A stretch of DNA of 64,000 nt from CAZTHL01 sp964613585 (lineage in GTDB: Bacteria; Pseudomonadota; Alphaproteobacteria; DSM-16000; Inquilinaceae), in the NCBI GenBank assembly GCA_964613585.1, contig CAZTHL010000004.1:1-64000 (forward strand), read 5' to 3'. The position numbers were made by a program, and so were the translations under genes. The notes under the pieces are model-generated. The model ran no database searches, was not told the DNA's origin, and saw only the letters and a program-made list of their open reading frames with translations. Shown one piece after another: positions 1-7,952 of this stretch (positions are counted from its first letter, which is position 1; every line of letters starts with the position of its first letter).

Positions 1-562
1 GTCACCCGCGGCAAGATCGCCGACATCCTGCAGGCCCGCGGCAGTCTCGACGACGCCCTGCGCATCCGAGAAGACGAAGAACTGCCCGTCTACCGGCGCC
101 TCGGCGACGTCCGCGAAGAGGCCGTCACCCGCGGCAAGATCGCCCATGTCCTGGCCGCCAAGGGCGATATCGACGCGGCCCGGGCGCTCCAGCTCGAACG
201 CCTGGACACCAATCGGCGCCTGCACAACGCCGATGGCATCGCCGCCACTTTATGGGACCTCGCCCAGCTCGATCTCGCCGAGGACAAGCACCAGGACGGG
301 GTTCCTCGGCTGATCGAATCCTTCGAGCTTTTCGTTCAGCTCGGCCGGGCCGAAGGACTGGCGGTGGTGGGGCAAACCCTCGGCGCCTTGATCGCCCGGG
401 CCGGCGCGCCCGACCAGGCCCGCGCGGTCCTGTCGATCAGCGCCGGCGCCTACCGCAAGCTCGGCCGCGACCAACAGGCCGCGGCGGTCGAGGCCCTGCT
501 CGATCAACTACCCTCCCGGAGCGACGACGATGACGACACCCCCCCCTGCGCCTGCGGATTAG
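1..562 (+). CDS. TPR-repeat protein, C-terminal part (5' end outside window, frameshifted end)
   Basis: Frame 1 is open from the first base. It reads tetratricopeptide units of about 40 residues, with the phrase VTRGKIA recurring at residues 1 and 41 (the DNA repeats with a 120-base period near bases 1 and 121), then more diverged helical repeats to about residue 170. Such regular TPR arrays are protein-protein scaffolds, often fused to an effector or NTPase domain that here would lie upstream. As written the frame runs into an Arg/Pro-rich tail to base 714. A run of eight C at 539-546 is the likely cause: with seven C the protein ends DDTPPAPAD with a TAG at 560-562, overlapping the start of the next gene. 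Family assignment is firm; the function of the full protein is unknown. Confidence 0.75.
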
Positions 563-932
563 CGGCGCCGAGGCCCCGGCGGCCGCCGAGACGGTCGCGG
601 CCGCCGTGCGCGAGGCCGCGCCGGAGGCGGCCGTTTCCATCGAGGCGGCGGCGCCGTCGGCGGCCGAGGCGCGGCGCGCCGTCGACCCGGTGTCCCTGGC
701 GACGCTGGTCTTGACCATCCCGGCCGCGGTGCTGGCGGTGATGGACATCGCCGACCGCCTGACCGAGCGGCTCGCCAAGCGCCGCCGGGCCGAGACCCTG
801 CTCGACCGCCTGCGCGCGATCGAGGTGGAGCGCAGCGTGCGCATCCGCGTCGAGACGGCCGACGGCGACCGCGGCGTCGCCGACCTCGACCCGGACGCCC
901 TGCTCGATCTCGCGAGCCGCCGGGACAGGTGA
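530..932 (+). CDS. Small protein resembling effector-associated constant component (EACC1), frameshifted at its start
   Basis: The ATG at 530 opens MTTPP and then hits the same C8 run. If one C is removed the frame continues through LRLRISGAEAPAAAETVAAA to the TGA at 930-932, giving about 133 residues. Visible layout: an N-terminal strand and helix, an Ala/Glu-rich middle, a hydrophobic segment (VSLATLVLTIPAAVLAVMD), a basic helix and a final two-strand unit RIRVETADGD. This order resembles EACC1 proteins that accompany effectors in conflict systems; that is an inference from the pattern, not a search. It overlaps the upstream TPR gene, which suggests translational coupling. The 108-residue frame from 606 is intact as written. 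It could instead be an unrelated membrane-associated protein. Confidence 0.5.
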
Positions 933-1509
933 GCGCGGCGCACCCGGGCCCGCGGCGCCGACGCCCATCCTTCACGACCGGCGCAGCGTCCGGCCCGGTT
1001 CGTCGCGGCGAGCGCGGCGACGCGATCCAGCGTGGTGTCTGGCCGCCCCGAACGAAGGCTCGCGACGACGGCGAACGCAGCGGTAGGTTGGGTTCAGCGC
1101 CTGCGAACCCAGCGCCCAGTCGATGCGCCCGCACGAACACCCGGCGCCGGTGCCTGCCTGGTCCCGGATCACGTCGCCGGGCTCGCGATGCGTCGGATCG
1201 AGCCCGTCCTGATCGCGCCGGGCATCCCGAAGATCAGCCGCAAGGACGGATGCCGAGGCCGCGGGGTCCGTTGATCCCGGCTGAGGAGACAAAGCAGCCG
1301 GCCGGGCGCGCGGCGCCGCGTCGGCCGATCGGGCGCAAATACTGAAGGACTTGGCATCAATAAATATGCAAAGCCGCCGCCGCCGACTATTGCCGCACGT
1401 CACGCTTGACATCCATGGGCGGTCATCGTCTGCTTGAGGGCGCCGTGCCCGGGTGCTGGCACACCCGGAGCACGACTTGCCACCGCAACGCTTCACAGGA
1501 GCGCCAACG
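933..1509. other. Non-coding stretch with one REP-like hairpin
   Basis: No open frame here has a convincing start, ribosome site or family. The only structure I can point to is the inverted repeat at 1083-1113. Confidence 0.4.
1083..1113. repeat. REP-like inverted repeat
   Basis: GTAGGTTGGGTTC is followed after nine bases by GAACCCAG, so arms TTGGGTTC/GAACCCAG can pair except at one position. GTAGGTTGGGTT...AACCCA is a widespread type of interspersed bacterial palindrome. No second copy of exactly this form is in the window. Confidence 0.5.
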
Positions 1510-1794
1510 ATGACCGATGCCGACGATAAAGGCGCGAACAATCCTTATCCAGAGCGGGCACAATCCGCTCTGCAGACGATCCGCCATGACCTGTGCGAGG
1601 TGCGCGACGGCATGCGCCGGCTGAGCTGGGTCGCCCGCATCTCCGGCCAGTCCCACGAGATCCAGGACGAGGCGGCGATCAACATCCTGATCTTCCTGGC
1701 CGAACGGCAGAAAAGCGTGTGCGACCGCCTCTACGACCTGGAGGGCAGCCTCGTCCGCGTGATCACCGACCTGGGCCGCCCCGCCCGGTCGTAG
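1510..1794 (+). CDS. Small helical hypothetical protein
   Basis: This is a 94-residue protein starting at the ATG at 1510, chosen because AGGAG lies about eight bases upstream; the earlier in-frame ATG at 1453 lacks this. The sequence is soluble and helical, with two Cys (DLCEVRDGM and SVCDRLYDL) and a polar N-terminus. I do not recognise a family. It stands alone between two non-coding stretches, and a 16-base tandem repeat begins just after its TAG. Confidence 0.55.
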   Translation: MTDADDKGANNPYPERAQSALQTIRHDLCEVRDGMRRLSWVARISGQSHEIQDEAAINILIFLAERQKSVCDRLYDLEGSLVRVITDLGRPARS

Positions 1795-2013
1795 CCCGCG
1801 CGCCCACCGGACCCGCCGGGCACCGGACCCGCCGGCCCCGGGGCGGGCCCGCGTGGGACGAGCGGTGGTGGCGCCACGGATCCCGGCCCGCGGCGAGAGC
1901 CGACCGCGCAGGCATGCCCGGCTCTGCCAAGCACCGGTTGCCCCCAGCCCGGCCCTCCTCCGGGCACAGCGCGCGGGGGAGGGGGTGGCTTGCTCTTTCG
2001 CGGAACGCCGTCG

Positions 2014-2049
2014 GTCGGATTAGGCTCGCCCCGCGAGCCGTAATCCGAC
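2014..2049. repeat. Near-perfect palindrome of the GTCGGATTA type
   Basis: GTCGGATTA-GGCTCGC is followed by GCGAGCC-GTAATCCGAC, giving arms of about 16 bases around a short CCC centre. This is the classic form of an interspersed REP/extragenic palindrome and could also act as a transcription stop. Confidence 0.6.
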
Positions 2050-2386
2050 ACTGCTGCCGGGACCGCCGCGGTGGTGTCCACGGACACGGTGTCCCCGCAC
2101 GCGGTGTCCCCGGACGCGGTGTCGCCGGGCTGGTGTCAGCGCGCGGTCCAGCGTGGGCCGGATCGGTCGGCCGGCCATGGCCGGCAGGCGGAACCACCCG
2201 TGCCGCGACGGACGGCGTGCCGGCAGGGCGTGACCATGCCCTCCTGTTCGGGGGCGTGCCGCAGGGGCGGCTGGAACCCGCTGCGAGCCCGCGCGCTTCG
2301 CTCCGTCGGGGCCTCTGCCGCCAAGCGGGACCCGGGTCTTCCCTAGCCCCTGGCGGCGGGGAGCACCCGGCATCCGACCTCATCAG

Positions 2387-2454
2387 CTATACCGGAGGGC
2401 CGAGTATACCGGAGGGCCAGGTACACCGGAGGGCCGAGTATACCGGAGGGGAGC
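2387..2454. repeat. Four-copy 17-bp minisatellite carrying ribosome-site-like motifs
   Basis: There are four copies of GTATACCGGAGGGCCGA with small variations, at 2387, 2404, 2421 and 2438. Each unit contains GGAGG. The last copy runs into GGAGGGGAG and appears to serve as the ribosome-binding site of the gene at 2462. Confidence 0.75.
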
Positions 2455-2461
2455 TCAGAGC

Positions 2462-2716
2462 ATGCGAACGGAACGATGGGAGGTCGCTCCGGACACGGTG
2501 TCCGGGCACGGGGAAGGCGCGGTGCGCTGCTTGCAGATCCGGCGACCGGGGCAGGCGGAGTGGGAACGGCTGTCCGACGAGATACACGGCTTCGCCTCGG
2601 CACCCGGCTATGCGTGCATCATCGACGTCGCCATCTCGGATGTGGCGGATCCCCCGGCCGACGGGTCGACCCTGCGCTACGACCTGGTGCGGGTGGTGGA
2701 GCGCCGGCCCGCCTAG
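2462..2716 (+). CDS. Small hypothetical protein
   Basis: This is an 84-residue soluble protein. The ATG at 2462 follows GGAGGGGAG contributed by the last copy of the upstream minisatellite. The central part reads CLQIRRPGQAEWERLSDEIH and the end DLVRVVERRPA, a pattern of short strands and one helix with no motif I recognise. The TAG stop lies in the first unit of a 16-base tandem repeat that copies the stop codon downstream. Function is unknown. Confidence 0.5.
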   Translation: MRTERWEVAPDTVSGHGEGAVRCLQIRRPGQAEWERLSDEIHGFASAPGYACIIDVAISDVADPPADGSTLRYDLVRVVERRPA

Positions 2717-2760
2717 CTCCGGGCCCGCCTAGCTCAGGGCCCGCCTAGCTCAGGGCCCGC
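2704..2760. repeat. 16-bp minisatellite that repeats the stop codon of the preceding gene
   Basis: There are three units of GGGCCCGCCTAGCTCA with TAG triplets at 2714, 2730 and 2746, a strict 16-base period. The first TAG is the stop of the gene ending at 2716. Confidence 0.75.
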
Positions 2761-2835
2761 ATGGTCGCGGGGCATGCATGGTCCCGGGCCCGCCCGGTCC
2801 CGGGACCACGCGTCGCGCCGTGAAGGCGTTGGTGA

Positions 2836-3171
2836 TCAGAGCTGGCTGGTCTCGATCTCGTCCCGCAGGGCGGGGGTCGGCCCGCCGGCGTCGATGGCGG
2901 GACCCGGCGGCGCCGACAGTGCCGGTTCGGTCGGCCCGCTGTCGCCGGGATCAATCGCCTCGATCTCGACGAGCAGCACCGGCGGCACGGGCCCGGCGTC
3001 GATGGCGTCCTCACTCGGCATCCCGGCCGTGCCCGCGTCCGGGGTGGCCGGCTCCTCGGGCTCCACGAGAGAGGACTCGACCTGGGCGGTCAGCATCGGC
3101 GGAGGTCCACCGGCATCGACGGCCGGAGACGGCTGCCCGGCGCCGTTGGCATCGAGGGAGGGGTCGGTCAT
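2836..3171 (-). CDS. Small acidic protein with three DAGGP repeats, partner of the astacin gene
   Basis: This 111-residue Pro/Ala/Glu-rich acidic protein starts six bases after the astacin stop, so the two form a transcription unit. Three imperfect repeats are visible: DAGGPPPMLTAQVESS, DAGPVPPVLLVEIEAID and DAGGPTPALRDEIETS, the last near the C-terminus. There is no signal peptide, Cys or membrane segment. Low complexity suggests a flexible linker or binding peptide. An inhibitor or substrate role for the neighbouring protease is possible, but only from position. I know of no family. Confidence 0.5.
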   Translation of the reverse strand: MTDPSLDANGAGQPSPAVDAGGPPPMLTAQVESSLVEPEEPATPDAGTAGMPSEDAIDAGPVPPVLLVEIEAIDPGDSGPTEPALSAPPGPAIDAGGPTPALRDEIETSQL

Positions 3172-3177
3172 GGCGGA

Positions 3178-4305
3178 TCACCTCACCCAGCCGAGCACAT
3201 GGTAGCGTGCCTCGATCTGGACATCGTAGTCGACAAGGTTTCGTACGCAGACAAAGTATTTGGTGAGCGCGCCGTAGCCGCCGACATGGTCGTTCTGGCG
3301 CGTCACCTGGACCGTCCACTCGATCTGCGGCCCTGCGTCGCGCGGCGGGCTGATCGGCACCACGGTCCAGTCGACATGCCAGTGCGCCGGCCAGCTATGG
3401 GTGAACCAGCACTGCCGCGCCGTCTTGCGCACCGTCCCGCGGAACTGCACGCCGAGCCAGGAGCGGCTGGGCTCCAGATTGGGGTACATCGCACGAACGG
3501 CCGCGGTATCGCCGCCGCTGAGCCCGTTGCGCTGGCCGATGGTGACTCCCGACTGCAGCGGCACGATCGTCGGCTGTCCGTTCCGCGAGAACGCGGTCGG
3601 CCCGTAATGCATGATCGAGCCGTAGTCGTAGCGCCCGTAGTCGTCACCGTCGGTGATATGCTGATTGAAATTGTGCTCGCGGCCCGGCTGTATATTCTGA
3701 AAGTTGATCCGGACAAAGCTGTTCCGGTCCTCACGGCTCTGCTCGTGCCACAGGCCGACCGCATGGCCGATCTCGTGGATCGTCGCGCCGAGGCCGCAGC
3801 CGGCCGCCAGCCCAATGTCCTGGCGGCCGCCGCGCATGCCGACATGGGACCAGCAGCCGCTGGCCGGGATGAAGCGGACATAATTCGGATGGCGCGAGGC
3901 GTTGCCCGCCGTCCGCCGGACGAAGCGAATCCGGGTGCGCTGCTGCCAGTGCGCGACGGCGTCGGTGACACGCCCCTGGTTCGACAGATTGGCATGGATC
4001 TCGTAGGGAACGATGCCACCCGGCCAGCGATACCGGCGGCCGCTGATGCCGACCCCGTGGACCACCATGGTGTCGTCGCCGTCCACGGTGTCCGCCTGGG
4101 CGCGAAGCTCGCGGGTGAGCTGCTCCATCTCCTCCGCGGTTCCGAGCACGCAGCAGCCTTCGAACATGGCAAGCCGCCTCGGCTCGCCCGTATCCGGATC
4201 CGGCTCCTCCACAATCGAATAAGTAATCGGCCTGATCGCAAAGGTCGTTCCGGTAATGAGACCATCACGAACGGTATCGCTTGACAATAGAATGTCCTCT
4301 TCCAT
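3178..4305 (-). CDS. Astacin-family (M12A) zinc metalloprotease
   Basis: This 375-residue protein has the complete astacin zinc site HEIGHAVGLWHEQSREDRN near residue 176 and the Met-turn SIMHYG near residue 228. The family is a zinc endopeptidase, normally made as a zymogen. The first 80 residues (acidic, with FEGCCVLGT) may be the propeptide, and the segment RYRWPGGIVPYEI is the usual start of the mature catalytic domain. The C-terminal 110 residues, beyond AVRAMYPN, form an extra domain with Trp-rich beta segments that I do not recognise. No classical signal peptide is seen, so any export route is unclear. The start at 4305 is preceded by GAGAGGG. The next gene, six bases on, encodes a small repeat protein. 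Confidence 0.9.
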   Translation of the reverse strand: MEEDILLSSDTVRDGLITGTTFAIRPITYSIVEEPDPDTGEPRRLAMFEGCCVLGTAEEMEQLTRELRAQADTVDGDDTMVVHGVGISGRRYRWPGGIVPYEIHANLSNQGRVTDAVAHWQQRTRIRFVRRTAGNASRHPNYVRFIPASGCWSHVGMRGGRQDIGLAAGCGLGATIHEIGHAVGLWHEQSREDRNSFVRINFQNIQPGREHNFNQHITDGDDYGRYDYGSIMHYGPTAFSRNGQPTIVPLQSGVTIGQRNGLSGGDTAAVRAMYPNLEPSRSWLGVQFRGTVRKTARQCWFTHSWPAHWHVDWTVVPISPPRDAGPQIEWTVQVTRQNDHVGGYGALTKYFVCVRNLVDYDVQIEARYHVLGWVR

Positions 4306-5502
4306 GTTCGTTTCCCTCTCTCGAATTGCGGCACCCCGGCAACTGTTGCCCTTTCACAAACGATGTAGTCGCCGGTGCCGTAGGGATGACCCGACAATAC
4401 TAGGTCTTGTCAGGTGGTCGGGAAAGAGAGACGCCGAGCTGATCTTGCGTAAGATGGGAGTATGCCTACAACGAAATCTGTAAGTATTCTTCATGAGCAT
4501 CGGACATACGAATGACGGCGTCGTTCCCCTCCCGCCGACGAAGGTCGTATCATCGTGGCCGTTCGGGCCGTGTCGCCGCCGGCGTCGCCGGGGCCGCCGA
4601 CCCCTGATGACGCCGGTCGCTGTGTCGACCATCCCGGCACGGCATCCGGCGGCGGGGGCAGCGGAGCCAGGGATGGCGACCGGGAAGACACCGGCACGGT
4701 CGGGTTTGCCGCCGATGCCTCGTCGAGCGCGCGCGGCGCGTCGCGCAGGCCGCGGGGTGGAACCGCCGTACGGTATCGCGGCCGCCTCCGGGCCTTTCGG
4801 CTCTGGGAGGTCCTGCCGTGCTGGTCCGCCGGGGGCGTGGTTCGGGACAAGGCTCTTGCTTTTCGGAACCGTTCGTGGTTTGTTCAAGACGAAGATCCCA
4901 TTCCTGGGTCGGTTCCCAGGACAGGTGGCAGGGAGGCGCGGGGTGGCGGGCGGCGGGACGGACAGGACAGGGACGGGCGAGGGCCTTGGCGGCGCGGTCG
5001 CGTGGTGTGCCGGCCGTGTTCACCGGTCGTCCGCGGTCCTGCTGCCGGGCCCGGCGGCGCGGGCGTCGAGCCCTCGGGCGGCCGCGACACGAGCAGCCTG
5101 CGGAAGCCTCGGTCGCGCTGCCGGGCGCGCCGTCCCGGAGGCCACGCCGGCGGCCGGCGTCGGTTTCGGCGTCGGTCCCGGCATCGGTCCCGGCGTCACG
5201 GCGCCGGCGTCACGGCGCCGGCCTACGAAGGCCTACCGTCCGCTACCAGGCCGCCCGTCGCGAGACCGGCCGGGTGGGGGTGCGGTCCCGGCCCGGAGGC
5301 CGGACGGGCGGGGCCGGCGCGCCGCGGCGCGGTCGGAACAGCCGGGGCGCCGCGGCGCGGTCGGAACAGCCGGCGCGCCACGGCGCGGTCGGAACACCCG
5401 GGGCGCCGCGACTGTTCGTTGCATCGTCGTCCAGCCCGGCCGGCGGCGCCCGCGTCGCCCGTTTCGGCCGGCGGCCCCCAGCCTTGGAGCCTCGATCGCG
5501 CC
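4306..5502. other. Long stretch without a supported gene
   Basis: Open frames exist on both strands but are Arg/Pro/Gly-rich, overlap one another and lack ribosome sites, as expected by chance at this GC content. The 200 bases next to the astacin gene are AT-richer and could hold its promoter. Repeats occur at 5158-5222 (GGCGTCGGTCCC-type units) and 5325-5405. Confidence 0.4.
5325..5408. repeat. Three-copy 28-bp GC-rich tandem repeat
   Basis: There are three units of about 28 bases, each containing GCGCGGTCGGAACA(G/C)CCGG, upstream of the M48 protease gene. Confidence 0.65.
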
Positions 5503-6387
5503 ATGTGCCTGCTCTGCTCGCGCCGCCCGTTTCCCGTTCCCGCGCCCGGCACCGGCCCCGCCTTGGGCCGTGATGCCGCCCGGCCGGGTCGGCTCGCCAG
5601 GGCGCAGGCGCCGGTCGCCCGGCGCGCCGTGCTGACCGGGCTTGCCGGCGGCGGCGCGGTGCTGCTCGCCGGATGCCCGGGCTCCGACGGCGGCGTGCCG
5701 CTGTTCACCCCGTCCGACGAACAAATGGCCGAACTCGGCCTGCAGAGCTGGCAGCAGATCCGCCAGCAGGTCCCGCTGTCCGACGACCGGTCGCTGCAGC
5801 AGCGGGTCGACCGGGTCGGCGCCGAGGTGGTGCAGGCGGTCGGCGGCAGCCCGGCCGACTGGGAGTTTGCCGTGTTCGCCAGCGACCAGGCCAACGCCTT
5901 CGCGCTGCCCGGCGGCAAGGTCGGCATCTTCGAGGGCATGTTCCGGTACATCGAGAACGACGCCCAGCTCGCCACCATCATCGGCCACGAGATCGGCCAT
6001 GTCGTCGAGGAGCATTCCGCCGAGCGGATGAGCCGGGCGCTGGCCACCCGCTTCGGGCTGCAAGCGGCGGAGGTGTTGCTGTCGACCGGCGGCGTCTCCT
6101 ACTCGGCCGAGATCGCCGCGGTGCTCGGCCTGGGCGCGCAGTACGGCATCCAGCTGCCGTTCTCGCGCGAGCAGGAGCGCGAAGCCGACCGGCTCGGCCT
6201 CACCTACATGGCCCGGGCCGGCTACGATCCGCGCGCGTCCGTCGACTTCTGGCAGAACTTCGCCGGGGCGCCCGGCGAGGCGCCGCCGCAGTTCCTGTCG
6301 ACCCACCCGTCGGCCGGCGACCGCATCGACCGTCTGCAGGCCGAGATGCCCGGGGCGCTCGAGATCTACCGGCGGCAGGTGGGCTGA
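5503..6387 (+). CDS. M48-family metalloprotease lipoprotein (BepA/LoiP-like)
   Basis: The protein has about 294 residues. The zinc motif HEIGHVVEEHSAER and the downstream glutamate ligand region SREQEREADRLGLTYM define peptidase family M48. The N-terminus reads RRAVLTGLAGGGAVLLAGC, a lipobox with a twin-Arg before it, so the mature protein is predicted to be a periplasm-facing lipoprotein. The family degrades or assists misfolded envelope proteins. I take the ATG at 5503, because the in-frame GTG at 5629 would remove the basic start of the signal. The frame is open much further upstream, but that extension is Arg/Pro-rich and not credible. The THPSAGDRIDRL motif near the end is typical of the family. 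It converges on the next gene over a short hairpin. Confidence 0.88.
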   Translation: MCLLCSRRPFPVPAPGTGPALGRDAARPGRLARAQAPVARRAVLTGLAGGGAVLLAGCPGSDGGVPLFTPSDEQMAELGLQSWQQIRQQVPLSDDRSLQQRVDRVGAEVVQAVGGSPADWEFAVFASDQANAFALPGGKVGIFEGMFRYIENDAQLATIIGHEIGHVVEEHSAERMSRALATRFGLQAAEVLLSTGGVSYSAEIAAVLGLGAQYGIQLPFSREQEREADRLGLTYMARAGYDPRASVDFWQNFAGAPGEAPPQFLSTHPSAGDRIDRLQAEMPGALEIYRRQVG

Positions 6388-6407
6388 GCGCGGCGGGCGG
6401 GCCGCGC
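6388..6407. terminator. Short GC hairpin between convergent genes
   Basis: GCGCGGC and GCCGCGC flank a six-base loop directly after the M48 stop. There is no U-tract, so termination is only a suggestion. Confidence 0.35.
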
Positions 6408-6424
6408 CCGGGCGGCGGGGCCGG

Positions 6425-7123
6425 TCAGCCGGTGTGGGTCTCCAGGAACGCCAGGGTGCGCTCGAGCGCCCGCTCGGCGATCGCGGGCGCGTAGTCGGCC
6501 CGCTCGGTGCAGTTGAAGCCGTGGCCGGCGCCCGGATGGACGTGGATCTCGACGTCGGGCTGGGCGGCGCGCACCGCCTCGACCTGCTCGGGCGCGATCA
6601 GCGGGTCCTCGGCGCCGAAATGCATCAGCACCGGGCAGGACGCCGCCTCGGTGCGGAAGTCGGGGATCTGCGCGCCGTAGTAGCAGACGGCGGCGGCCGG
6701 GGCGAGCCGGGTCGCCGCCAGCCAGGACACCGAGCCGCCCCAGCAGTAGCCGATGGTGGCGACCCTTTGGCCGGCGTCCTCGATCGCCGCCAGCCGCTCG
6801 GCGAGCGCGGCCAGGCCGGCGGCGACGTCGCGCACCGGCAGGTCCCAGCCGATCTCGGTGCGCAGGGCGCGGCCGCGGGCCAGGTCCTCGTCGCCATAGC
6901 CGAGCTCGATGCCCGGGGCGACGCGGTCGAACAGGGCCGGCGCCAGGGCCAGGTAGCCGCGCCCGGCGAACTGCTCGCACAGCGCGCGGATGTGGTTGTT
7001 CACGCCGAACACCTCCTGGATGACCACCAGGCCGGCGCGCGGCGGCCCGTCGGGCAGCACGGCGTGGGCGGACAGGCGGTGGCCGTCGGAGGCGGTCAGC
7101 GTCAGGGTCTCGGGCGTCGGCAT
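6425..7123 (-). CDS. Dienelactone hydrolase family protein
   Basis: This is a 232-residue alpha/beta hydrolase. The nucleophile elbow is GYCWGG, with Cys in place of the Ser of other hydrolases, followed by the acid in AEDPLIAPEQ and the His in AGHGFNC, the Cys-Asp-His triad of dienelactone hydrolases. Family members open lactone rings (carboxymethylenebutenolidase in the chlorocatechol route), but many have broader unknown substrates, and no aromatic degradation genes are nearby. I prefer the ATG at 7123, preceded by GGAG, to the TTG at 7144. It is cytoplasmic. It lies in the same direction as the carbonic anhydrase gene upstream, 33 bases away. Confidence 0.88.
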   Translation of the reverse strand: MPTPETLTLTASDGHRLSAHAVLPDGPPRAGLVVIQEVFGVNNHIRALCEQFAGRGYLALAPALFDRVAPGIELGYGDEDLARGRALRTEIGWDLPVRDVAAGLAALAERLAAIEDAGQRVATIGYCWGGSVSWLAATRLAPAAAVCYYGAQIPDFRTEAASCPVLMHFGAEDPLIAPEQVEAVRAAQPDVEIHVHPGAGHGFNCTERADYAPAIAERALERTLAFLETHTG

Positions 7124-7156
7124 GGGGGTCTCCGCGAGGCTCAAGGCAGCGCCAGG

Positions 7157-7789
7157 TTAAAAGCTCTCGAAGACGTCGCGTTCCGGGACATAGCGCTGCA
7201 GGTCGCCCTCGGCGATGTCGAAATACAGGCCCTCGAGGTGCAGCACGTCCTCGAGCACGCGCTCGCGGATCCAGGGAAAGGTCATCAGGTTGTCGAGCGA
7301 CACCTTGATGTTCTCCTGCTCGCAGAAGCGCTGCTGCTCCTCCATCGGATGGTGCGGGCGCAGGCGCAGGGTGCGGTTGCGGGCCGACTGGGCGATCTGG
7401 ATCCAGTCGTGGATGTAGTCGCGGCCCGGCCCGATGTCCGGGTCGCCGGTCAAGAGGGCGCGGATGCCGCCGCAGCCGGCGTGGCCGAGCACGATGATGT
7501 AGTCGACCTGCAGCGAGAACACGGCGAACTCGAGCGCCGCGCTGGTGCCGTGGTGGCCGGTCGGCGTGGTGTGCGGCGGCACGATGTTGGCGACGTTGCG
7601 CACCACGAACAGGTCGCCCGGATCGGCGTGGGTGATGATGGCCGGGTCGACGCGGCTGTCGCAGCAGGCGATCATCATCGCCTTGGGCGACTGCTTGGTG
7701 GCTAGGCGCTTGAACAGGTCGGGGTTCTGCTGGAAGGTGGTGTCCTTGAACTCGCGAAACCCTTCGAGGATCTTGCGGAACGCCGGCAT
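7157..7789 (-). CDS. Beta-class carbonic anhydrase
   Basis: This 210-residue enzyme interconverts CO2 and bicarbonate. Zinc ligands are visible as Cys in CCDSRVDP and His/Cys in HAGCGG, with the Asp-Arg pair of the first motif also kept. The length and the tail LHLEGLYFDIAEGDLQRY fit bacterial beta-carbonic anhydrases. The start ATG follows a G-rich ribosome site. In a phototroph it may supply bicarbonate for carboxylation, which is inferred. The 153 bases upstream hold the minisatellite that trails the ychF gene. Confidence 0.93.
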   Translation of the reverse strand: MPAFRKILEGFREFKDTTFQQNPDLFKRLATKQSPKAMMIACCDSRVDPAIITHADPGDLFVVRNVANIVPPHTTPTGHHGTSAALEFAVFSLQVDYIIVLGHAGCGGIRALLTGDPDIGPGRDYIHDWIQIAQSARNRTLRLRPHHPMEEQQRFCEQENIKVSLDNLMTFPWIRERVLEDVLHLEGLYFDIAEGDLQRYVPERDVFESF

Positions 7790-7865
7790 GGCACGCCCCC
7801 CTTGGCTGCTGTGGATCCCGGTAGTCCGGCCCGCCGGCGGCGCGCGGCGCGGGCGGTCCGGACGG

Positions 7866-7952
7866 TCCCGGGCGTTCAGGCCCCAGACGTTCAGGCCCCA
7901 GACGTTCAGGCCCCAGACGTTCAGGCCCTGGACGTTGAAGCCCTAGACGTTG
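7866..7952. repeat. 15-bp minisatellite copying the 3' end and stop of ychF
   Basis: On the minus strand the ychF end TTCAACGTCTAG is followed by at least four further 15-base units (TTCAACGTCCAGGGC, then CTGAACGTCTGGGGC type). Because 15 is a multiple of three, readthrough of the TAG would add a regular five-residue repeat G-(F/L)-N-V-(Q/W). Confidence 0.75.

Larger units (their letters stand above)
1795..2461. other. Non-coding stretch with palindromes and minisatellites
   Basis: The stretch carries a two-copy 16-base repeat near 1805-1840, a palindrome at 2014-2049, about four copies of a 15-base unit (ACGCGGTGTCCCCGG) near 2085-2132, and four copies of a 17-base unit at 2387-2454. I see no gene here. 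Confidence 0.4.

Noticed and set aside
4555..5502. N-terminal extension of the M48 protease gene
   Set aside because: It is Arg/Pro/Gly-rich, crosses two tandem repeats and would bury the lipoprotein signal.
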